The notes below the pieces were generated by a model. It did not search any database, was not told the origin of the DNA, and was given only the letters and a program-made list of their open reading frames with translations. The position numbers were made by a program, and so were the translations under genes. A DNA stretch of 64,000 nucleotides from Brachycybe producta (Eukaryota > Arthropoda > Diplopoda > Playtdesmida > Andrognathidae): contig JAUPFP010000036.1 in assembly GCA_036925085.1 (NCBI GenBank), forward strand, positions 1,116,001 through 1,180,000. The letters run 5' to 3'. Numbering within the stretch: position 1 is the stretch's first letter; every line of letters begins with the position of its first letter. This document shows positions 54,725 through 64,000 of the stretch, in pieces.

Positions 54725-57365
54725 AATTGACTTTTAATTAAAATTGATTGATTTCAATTTTACAAGTAAATAAATAATAGTAAAAACATTAGAAGATGTA
54801 CTAAATTAGAAAAAAAAAGTCAAAACAGGTGTCAAAAGGTGATGCTGTTTTCAAATATATTTTATTATCTTGAGTGATAATGCTTTCTTAGGAGAAAGAC
54901 AAAATAAATTGTAAAGTAAAATGACAGGCACACAAAGAGGTTTAAGGGGATAACTTTTGTTGATTTCATTATCTGAATTTAATAATAAAAAACACTAATT
55001 AAATTTAAAATGTCAGATAATCATCAGATTTTATTTCCTCTGACAATGTAAGTAACATGTAAGTACTCACTCATATGGCGACTGAGAAAAAAAGGTTAAA
55101 CAGAATAACCAACAAAATGTGGTGGTGGTTATTCAATTTGGCGCTAGATCAGGGCCACCGTACTTATAGGGTTGCTTGGCTTGGTTGCACAATATTTTTT
55201 TTGTTATTCACCACAGTAAAAAAAAGAGGGAGCGATGTCCCAAAGAAATAAAATCTGATGTACCTGTTGTTGTCTACGTATATTATACATTATATATATA
55301 GACATAGTAGACAGGTACACGTTCTTTTGAGCACAATGGACAAATAACACCCACCACCACCTCATTCTATCACTCCCCCTTCTTATTCTTCCCCATGAAA
55401 CAACACCATTATGAAGGGTTTTCTAAGGTCCAAATTCAAGAAAGAAACAAGGCCCCCCCCCTTCAACTTTGAACAGGGTTTCAAATTCAAACTCTATTCA
55501 AGGGTTTTCAGTATTACTGTATTTGAGCCCCGTTTCGAGAGTCCAAGTGCTAAGTTGTCTTCTCGAAGTTGAGCCTTAGCCTGAACCTTCTCGACCCCCC
55601 CCCCCTTAACCATTACAAAAACACCTAACAAAAATAAAGGAAGGGGAATGAAGTGGGCCAAATCAAAATCTTTTATTTGAAAAAAACATGGCGATGGTAA
55701 AATTCGCCATTTTGAACTATTTTTGGTAATAAAAACAGTTGCATAAAAATGATTTTTTTTTTAAAAAAAAACAACAATAAGAAATTCACACTTTTTTCCA
55801 AAATTTTATAAATGTAAAGTTTATAATTAACTATATTACAACTTTTGCAATATGCAGGAAGGGGACTACTATTTGTCCCGGAAATTAAGAGTTTGTTTAA
55901 TGTTGTTCTCTGTTGTTCCCTCTATATTCTTCGTTTCTAACACAAAAATTAACTACAGTCAAAAAGTTGACCACAGTTAATTTTCTAGTGGAAACATATG
56001 CTTACATTAACCATGGTTAAATTTCTGAACAATGGGGTTAACTAATCTGCATTAAAATAAAAAAAGGACTTAATCTATTTTCTCCAATTATTGATGTCCA
56101 TACGTCCGGTCAATGTTCATCAACATGGAATAGTTATGATAGTTACAGAATTTACCTACCTAAGTGCAAACGTAGTTAAATAAACCTAATGAATATGGTT
56201 CGGATTTTTATGCAAAATCAAAGCAAATGTTTCTCAATGTGTGGCTCCAAGTGCCAATTATAAAGTAATCATCATCATCATTGGAGCAACCGCAATTGTT
56301 ATTTTTTCTAAAAAAAAAGACTGGTTAGAGAAGCTAGATGTCTGGTTGCTATTAGTTGTCAACTAGAGAGTTCTAGCCTCTAACCAGTGTTTTTTATTAG
56401 AAAAAAACAACATAATTGCAAGTTGCTCTAATGATGATTGATGAGGATAATTTCACACTTGGCACTTGGGCCACACATTGAGAAACATTTTCTTTATTAC
56501 TGCATTAAAAATCCGATCCCTACTTATCAAACAACGTTTCCCATAACAATGGTCAACCAACATGAACAGTGAACACATCTGTTCACATTTTACTTCATTT
56601 CTACATGTTATTTATTGATTACTTAATTAATTCAAAGTATTTATTTAGCAGAATTTTATAACAAATATGAAAATTAAAATTAAATTCCTTAAAATTTAAA
56701 ATATGTTGATATAAAAAATTTATAAATCAAATAAGTCATCAAGTAGGAGGCTAAGGAAGAAGACGGAAAAAAACAACAATTATTTAAGAATCTAGGAAGA
56801 AACGACAAAAGAAAAATTATGATATCCATAATCATATTAGACCTACCCACACACACACACCTATATATACAGTATAATGTATTATTGTATATTTTTTTAA
56901 AAATACACCTTAAAAATGTGGGTGAGAGCTCATGGACGTTCAAATTCAATTAAAAATTGTTTTTTTTTTCTTCCTCTCCCCAATCCCTTTCGACCTAATT
57001 AGGCAAAACAAGATGGTCATTTCTCGTCGGCCCAGTAACTACATAAGTGACCACCACCACACATTACATTAACACAAAAAAACCCTTGTACACCTTGTAG
57101 GAACGCCCACAGAATTGGGGGAAGTACAACCACATTCTGGACCCCCTAACAAGATACTAACCCCCTAAAAATCTAACCCCCTAAAATTTCTAAACAACAA
57201 CAACAACCACCACCACCACTTCGCATTTAGATATCTTGTATTTGAGCTCATAAAACAACTGTTTATGGGTGGTGCTAATTTAACGCCAAATGGAATCAGC
57301 ACCAAAATGTACAAGTGTCAAATGGAACCACCAATAAATGGAACTGGCGCCAAATGAAATACTAT
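54725..57365. other. intergenic, AT-rich
   Basis: Contains F6 arms (55430-55580) with two poly-C runs, a single F2-like unit near 55133-55144, and an F3 (56194-56527). No gene recognised. Confidence 0.55.
56194..56527. mobile_element. F3 palindromic MITE copy
   Basis: GGTTCGGATTTTTATGCAAA at the left, TTAAAAATCCGATCCCTACT at the right. The middle has CTAGAGAGTTCTAGCCTCTA. Confidence 0.75.
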
Positions 57366-57820
57366 TGTAATACCTTGTACACACACACATGAGTTAAATG
57401 AATTCAAATTGAATGTGTTTAAGTGAATTATACGGAATCCAGTTAAGGACATGAATCCAAATAAAAATTCACTTTATTATTAATATTTTAAATTGAAATA
57501 CTAAATCAATAGTTTATATAATTATATTTAAGTTAATTAACTCAATATTTTCAGATTATTAACTGAATAAATTGAATTCGACAAATTGTTTGTTTGCCCT
57601 TCACAGGGCTCTGTAGAACACGTTTATTATTTAAATGCATTTAAATTATCAGGTGTGTACTAGGTATAAGTGCAAAATGAAACCAGCACTAAATGGAACA
57701 AGCGCCAAATACAATAAGCAACAAATGTAAAAAAATGCAAAATGGCAGTGCCAATTGAATTTTGCACTAAGTGAAATCAGCGCCAAACTTTTGAAGTTTT
57801 TTTTTCAGTTTGGCGATTGT
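57280..57820. repeat. degenerate F2 array interrupted by F4 copy E
   Basis: GCGCCAAATG-AA units at 57345-57360 and 57700-57785, with an inverse TTTTCAGTTTGGCG near 57800. F4 copy E (57368-57670: TAATACCTTGTACACACAC to GTACTAGGTATAAG) sits inside. Confidence 0.7.
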
Positions 57821-58668
57821 TTATTGACTGTCGTGTCAGTCATATTATAAGCGTTTAAAATTCACTACTGAAAAAGTGTCCACTTGTGCAGAAAACGTAT
57901 CTGATTGGCTCATTTTTTTTTTTGAAATAGCTCGTTATTATATTCTTCATCTCAGTATCCTAATTATAATAATTTATAATAAAAAAATAACTTAAAATTA
58001 GTTTTTTTTAATAATTAAAAGTGGTTTGTTGTTCGTTAACGCTTTCAAGGGTATCTCCTCCTCTTAATTAGGTGAAGTGCGATTGAAAATCGCAATTTGA
58101 TTAGCACTAAAAACGCAATTTAAAAAGTTTTTATTTTTCTACACGACTGGTTTTTTTATTCATCGGTTTTATGCCATAGAAAGTGATCCAATGACCGCCT
58201 CTCAATATAAGAACAACATTTTTTTTCTTTCAAAAAAAAAATTCTAAACCTAAACAATTGACAATTTTGATGTCTAAAAATAAAATAAATGTGCACATTA
58301 AAATTATATTATGTTTTACAAAAATAAAACCCGTTATTTTAATGCTGAAAACTAATGCCATTTTCTTAAAAGCGACAAATAACCCCCTCTTTAAAACAAT
58401 CTTAAATATGTACATTTTATTTTACAGAGTGGAGTAAAATATTTCAAAATGAACGATTTTTTTACTTTTTCAAAAGAAGAAGAAAAAAACTCCGTTTGCA
58501 TTTTTCTCTCACGGTATTTTTTTTTTCTTCTTCTTGCTTATTCATCAGTGGAATGTTATTTCGAATAAGCAAGAAAATTCACATTTATGGAACAAATAAT
58601 TTGATGTACCACCCCCCCCCCCCCCATCTTGTAAAACATTTCAAACTTTCTTATAAATTCCAATATAA

Positions 58669-59144
58669 AGGCCAGACTACATATTTGCTTTCTGTAGCTT
58701 TAAAGCTTGCTACTGCTAGCTGCTGATTTCTTTACAGCAGCAACGAAGCCACTACTGCTGTAGATTTGCATCAAAATCCTCCTCAACCTCCTCAAAAATT
58801 GTTCTTCATAATCAGCTCACTTTACCTTTTCATTTTTTCATTGGTTAATTAGTATTTCAACACAATGACCTGCTGCAAAAATATCAAACCAAATGGAAGC
58901 TTCAAAAAGCAAGCAGCAAGTTTAGCAGTTTGCTTTTTTAATGACGCATTAAAATGCAACTCTGCAGTGTAGTTTGAAAAGCTACAAAAAGCAACACAAG
59001 CTTAGCTTTAAAGCTGCAGAAAACATTGCAAAACTTCTTTAAGCAAGCAAATATAGATTAACATGAAAAGCTTACAAAAAGTAATGCAAAACTTAGTTTG
59101 GAATTCAAGCTGCAGAAAGTAAATATGCAGTCTGACCTGGACAG
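58669..59144. mobile_element. MITE-like element with CCAGGTCAGACTGCATATTT-type ends
   Basis: Left GGCCAGACTACATATTTGCT, right AAATATGCAGTCTGACCTGG, imperfect inverses. The interior has repeated GCTGCAGAAA / TTTCTGTAGC and CAGCAG words. About 475 bp, no ORF. Confidence 0.6.
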
Positions 59145-60850
59145 AAGTAAGTTTAGGGGAAAAAATTGAAATAAACAAGAAATATCTTTGGCACAAGCTC
59201 ATTTTTAGTATTTTTTTAGAAATTTTTAATGCATGATACCGTCTCTTATAATGGATTTGTGTGGAGAATTCGGGTGGTTTTTTCTCAGCTGTTATATGGA
59301 GATTAAATGGGGGAAAAGGTGGAGATACGAGGATACAAAAAAAAAAGAAGGGGAATGATTTAAAAAGGGGGAACCTCAAGAGAGAGAGAGAGAGAGTTCT
59401 GTTGTTAAGGCTATTGAAATTTGCACTATTTGGCTCGTGGCAAAAGGAACCTGAAAAAGCCAAAAAGAACCAAATCCCCTTATAGCCTCTTTTTATACTC
59501 AACCCTCTTCGTTATCAATCCCAGGACCTAAAAAAACCCCTGCAAAGGATGCATAACAAGCTATGGTTTGGGCTTCTTACTTTACCAATGGTCCTTTTTA
59601 TATGCATAAAAGATTATATTTTTTTCTGGAGAGAATAAGAAAAATGGAGGATAAGAGGGAGAAGGGCGAGAAAAAAAGGGAGGTTATGTTTTACTGATAG
59701 CAATTTTGCCCAGCTACCCCAGATTCTCCTCACAAGGTCATTCAAGAACATTTTTTTTTTCAACTTATTTTTTCTTTTATAATAATCCCCTTATGAAATT
59801 TTTTTTATATATATGGCACGAATAACCTCCTAAAAACTTCTACCATAATTTATGTGCTTGTGGGGATGAAGAGGAGAGTAGGGGGGAAAAGTGAGGGGGA
59901 GAAGACGGCTAGAAAGAGAGAGAGGGGGGAACTCCGGTCAAACATGACAAAAAACACAAATATATCAGATCCACCAAAAAGTTATTGGCCACTTATTAAT
60001 GTAAAACAGCATTTGCCCATTTAAGATAATGGACGACGAATTAAGAAAAGTGAAAACACATCTAAAGAGAATTTTTTTTTTCTTCAAAACTTACCAAAAC
60101 AAAAAATCCAGAAGATAATAATTGATTACATATTTAAAAAAATCAATTTCGTAGCTCCATCTGGTGACTTAAAAATAAAAACAAAACAACAAAAGCAATA
60201 ATAATAATAATAATAATATGCTAATATAATAATTAGTATACATGATAACTTTTATGTAATGATAATTTTCACTGCTAATTACATGAAGAATTTGATGCAA
60301 ATTTAGCCACAACTCACCCGAGTAAATTTTCAACTTAATGGAGAAGAAGAAGACACACAAAAGTTCAAACTTACCTAAAAGAAAACAAAATAAATAATTA
60401 GCATAAATATAAATATGAAAACAATAATAATAATAATCAGGTAGAGCGTGAAAAATAAAACAACAAAAGTTATATAAAGGGGTTAACACATGTCATTTCC
60501 ATTTTGTGAATACATTATTTAGTTAAAAATAATATGACCGACTGGATTGAATGTAAAATATCAAAAGTTTTTTTTTAGATTGTTAATTAAATTTAAAACC
60601 TTGAATTCATCCTCCCAAATTCAACTTTTATTCGGTAATGGGCCTCACGTGAAGGGTCTGTAATACTTACCTTGAGCCCACACTGTCCCATACAAATTCA
60701 TTGTTTAAATTCAATGAAAAATCCTTAAAAATTTTAAATATAATATTATAGGGCTTATCTATATGAACAAAGGTTATGAAATTCCACGTAGCCTCTATTC
60801 AAGGTTCTCTTTATTAATTTTAAATAACTTTATATTTAAATCTCTCTCAA
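59145..60850. other. intergenic, purine-rich and AT-rich tracts
   Basis: GA microsatellite (about 59379-59397), GGGGAGAAG-rich sequence (59640-59930) and an AAT run (60197-60220). Long open frames on the minus strand here are pyrimidine-tract artefacts. Confidence 0.55.
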
Positions 60851-60854
60851 TAGA

Positions 60855-61045
60855 GTATTGTAGTGTATAGTTGCCTCTCCATAAAGTGAAGTTTGTGACG
60901 TCAAGAGTGGTTGACAAAAAAATTTAGACTTGTGATATTTTGTCTGATCAGTGAACAAACTAAATGACACAATTCTAAGTTTTTTTGTCAACCCTTCTGA
61001 CGTCACAAACTTTCATCTTATGGTGAGCTAACTAACTACAGTATA
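60855..61045. mobile_element. palindromic MITE-like element with TGACGTCA arms
   Basis: AAGTTTGTGACGTCAAGAG and its inverse TTCTGACGTCACAAACTTTC, with outer TGTAGTGTATAGTTG / TAACTAACTACAGTATA. About 190 bp. Confidence 0.6.
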
Positions 61046-62213
61046 AGGAATTTAGCTATAAGCAGAGGTGGCGCCCTCAATTGGCCACACTTAGCTATGG
61101 AACTGAATTTTCCCCTGAATTTGTCTAAAATTGTCAGTTATTTTTTTTTAGGTATATTAAGTTGAACATACATTGTTAGAAACTAGAATAGTAGACATTT
61201 ATGCTAAATGCATTTAATCTTTGTCTGAAATGTGTTCAGCTCATTTTACTTAAGAAGCAACTGTTTTAAAGAATTTAATTTCATTTTCCAACTTGATGAT
61301 GGGCGTTTTTTTTTAAATTATAATATACGTAATACATTAACTTTTAAAGAAATTATATCATAAATAACATTAAATAAGACACCCGTTTAACTGGCATAAT
61401 GAAATTATCCATATAGGCCCACTCATTTATCATTTTTTTTTAAAAAGACTATTTGAAATGTGATCAAAGACAAAAAAAAAGCTAAAACTTTTTAAGATTA
61501 AATTTGTAGTTAAGTAACTGCACCTGTAATTATGGCAAAAAGAAAGACATTGTCGTGAAATTCCAACTAAAAACGCAGCATTAGAAAATTTTCACTTAGA
61601 AAAATTACTTAGTAAATGTTACACACTACAGTAAAGTTCATTTTTTTATTGAAACTACCATTTCAAATTTCGCATATTGTTTAGTAAAAAAAGTGAATGA
61701 TGGCATTCACCTTTTGTTATTTTTCATTTACAATATACATAATATAAAAACATGATATGGCCAATACAACACCTACGCCCTTCAAATATATATATAAGTT
61801 TGACCATTGACTCCACCCAAACTTACTTTTTTCCTATATCTTTAGTTCCAGGAAGATAATTTTTTTTTTGAATAATTTTGTGTTAAACATTTTTGCCCTC
61901 CTATATTTTTTGTAAAGAAAAATTTAGAAATGGTTCCACACCTCAGAACACAAGTTGAAAACAATGCAAAACCGCCAAAAACATTTTGAAACAAAATTTT
62001 AAAATTATAGACTTGCATAAAGCTCAGAGGTTGGGTTGAACTGGAATTTTTCTGGGTCCTAGTGGGCTTTTATAGATCTAGTGCGCCCCTAGGGCTTCGT
62101 GAACCTTATGGACTTGGCTCATCCTAACGTTTCGTGAGCTGGGAAACAATTTTTACAAAAATGTAGGACTCTTAATTCAAACTTTGCGTTAATTACTATA
62201 TGTCTTTCAAATG

Positions 62214-62405
62214 CAGGGCTGGCAATTTTTGTCTTGACTTCAATACCATTTCATGTTTAATTTTCGATTTTTGACTTTTTTTTCTTTCAATTTTGTCGAT
62301 TTTCAATTAATCCGATTAATCGCGTAAAACAAATAATCGATATTTTCGTTCAGGGAAATCGATTTTTTTTTCCAGTTAATCGAAAAAAAAAATCGTCATC
62401 CCTAC
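62214..62405. mobile_element. short hAT-like MITE
   Basis: Left CAGGGCTGGCAATTTTTG, right AAAAAATCGTCATCCCTAC. The flanks TTCAAATG and TTCAAACA match at 6 of 8. The interior is rich in ATCGATT/AATCGA. Confidence 0.55.
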
Positions 62406-63245
62406 TTCAAACAGTCAAAAAAAGCAATTGGACTGTCTACTTAAAACCCATGTAGGTCTATTTCTTAGTAACATGAATTGTTTTAATCTTGAGGAATAAT
62501 TTAATAAAAGAGGCTTGCCTCATTGTTAAGACAACAACAGATTGGAACCTAAAATTAAGTCAAAACTTAAAAGCACAGATTTCTAATAGAACAACAACAG
62601 CTGCCATATATACAATAACACAAACGGGAAATAAGAAGACAAAAACTCTTAAAAATTATTGGCTTCCGGTCCACAAACCACATAATAAGAGATCATTTTA
62701 ACATTATTACAAATGCAAATTAAAAAATCACGCAGATTGTTCTCTTCTTCTTCTTCATTAGAACAACAGCAAGTTTATGAGATACACAAAAATAACAGTC
62801 AACATTTTAAAAAATATTAAGAACACCTTCAATAATTATATATACATTAAGCCAGGTCTGTCTGTGTGTGTGTGATTAACGCTGTACAAACAAGAACAAA
62901 AACCTTGAAGCACGTCGGAATTTATATAAATTTAAATGAATAAATGAACCGCTTTTTTTTCTCTCAAGGTCAATTATATGTTGCCCACTCCCCATCCAAG
63001 AACCCCATGATATTAAATTGGAGAGGGGAAAAGGTTGGAAAGGGTAGAGAGGGGAGGGGGAGAGAGAGAGAAACATGCAGGTGGAAAAAGGGGGAGGGGT
63101 GACTGAAACTGAAATGAAAGGAGTAAAAAAGGAACAAACGACGCGCATGCGCACACCAGAGAAAATGAAAAACTCATTATCTGTTTCAAATATAAAAAGG
63201 GGAGGGAATAATAGTAGTAAAATTAAACTACAGTTTATCACGGGG

Positions 63246-63365
63246 TGTCCAGCATTAGAATTTCTTTTACTCAGCCCTTTTATGAACGTCATCAATTTCT
63301 AATTGGTTTGTTACTTGGTCTGACGTCATAAAAGGGCGGAGGAAAACAGATTCTAATGCTGGGCA
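63246..63365. mobile_element. F5 palindromic element, short copy
   Basis: CCAGCATTAGAA and TTCTAATGCTGG are inverses. It shares TCTAATTGGTTTGTTACT-GGTCTGA and AAAAGGGCGGAG with the copy at 19596. Confidence 0.7.
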
Positions 63366-64000
63366 CAATTGCCTGTGAATTTTGCTCCCGTCATTTATGA
63401 CGGATTACCCCACTAGTATTAAATAATAATCCAGTTAAAATTTAAGACTGGTTCACACAACAACAACAAAAAAACATGTGAACTGTAATTAAAACATGGA
63501 CAAATACACCTAAAAGGTGTAATCCAATAAAACATGCTAATGGAAATAAAAAGCAAAAGAAGAAATCACGAAAGCAAAAACATAGAAAACAAAACAAAAC
63601 CTAAAATTGAGAAAGAAAAAAACTAGAAAACCTGTTTTTCTATTTATTTTTTAGATAACATGGTGTCTTTTTTTCTTCTTCTAACCTAACCTAAAAAAAG
63701 CCACCTGAATATTTTCACTGTTTTTCCCACGACTATATTTATCAAGAGTGATTTTTCTAACAATGGGGGAAAAAGAACTGGTTAAATAATATAAGAGAAA
63801 TGGAACCCATATGAAGAGAGAGAGAGTACATGTATGCTACCAATCTAAAAGACTAGAAGGTCAAATGAAGATGCAACCAAGGACTCCATCAAACTAAACT
63901 TAAAATTGTGACCTAGACACAGAACTACAAAATAGCCCACATTTTCATTTGATGTCCCTGTTATGAAGCTTGTTATATATTTACTTACTATATATAATGA

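Larger units (their letters stand above)
61046..64000. other. intergenic, end of window
   Basis: An F1 remnant near 61170, a degenerate unit block (62030-62150), a hAT-like MITE (62214-62405), an F5 (63246-63365), GAGGGG-rich sequence (63020-63075) and two TAACC units near 63685. No gene recognised. Confidence 0.5.

Noticed and set aside
59008-59502. A 164-codon minus-strand open frame
   Set aside because: Phe/Ser/Leu-rich translation of purine tracts and a GA microsatellite; no domain.
62876-63295. A 139-codon minus-strand open frame
   Set aside because: Overlaps GAGGGG-rich sequence and an F5 palindrome; no sign of coding.

Overview
The window looks like arthropod nuclear DNA. It is AT-rich, the genes are split into many short exons by introns with canonical GT/AG ends, and repeats are dense. 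The encoded EGF receptor has the extended cysteine-rich ectodomain and tail motifs that I associate with arthropod orthologues, and a short TTAGG-type array (the usual arthropod telomere unit) lies in one intron. I cannot name the species. There is no sign of bacterial, organellar or viral origin. All exon coordinates were worked out by hand from splice sites, reading phase and family similarity.

Layout. (1) Positions 44-14881, + strand: the 3' two thirds of an orphan class C GPCR gene of the GPR158/GPR179 family. It covers the end of the ectodomain, all seven membrane helices and the cytoplasmic tail in nine exons; its 5' exons lie left of the window. The 3' UTR probably runs to a poly(A) signal at 15892. 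(2) Positions 20029-16313, - strand: a complete ten-exon glutathione synthetase gene (about 477 aa). (3) Positions 32958-22203, - strand: a complete 27-exon Egfr gene (about 1,483 aa) with an active-looking kinase domain and a tail ending in a PDZ-ligand-like ETTV. Gss lies downstream of Egfr on the same strand, and the GPCR gene converges on Gss. (4) Positions about 33400-64000: 30 kb upstream of Egfr with no gene I can support, made of AT-rich DNA, microsatellites and many copies of short non-autonomous DNA transposons.

Repeat families, named here for reference. F1: a palindromic MITE of about 370 bp, at least 15 copies. F2: arrays of a 16-18 bp GCGCCAAACTGAATAA-type unit. F3: a palindromic MITE with CTCGGATTTTTATG ends. 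F4: a MITE with CTAATACC ends, five copies. F5: a palindrome of 115-195 bp carrying GGGCGGAG. F6: inverted repeats with GGCCCAAATTCAAGAA ends. Several hAT-like elements also occur, three of them with exact 8-bp target-site duplications.

The three genes share no pathway that I can infer from their proximity: one is an orphan neuromodulatory or morphogenetic receptor, one makes glutathione, and one is the EGF receptor. I found no previously undescribed multi-gene system. The observations most worth following are possible isoforms (the GPCR C-terminus and the Egfr tail), a furin-like site in the Egfr N-terminus, an NF-E2/ARE-like site upstream of Gss, an odd cDNA-like ORF in the last Gss intron, and the nested MITEs.
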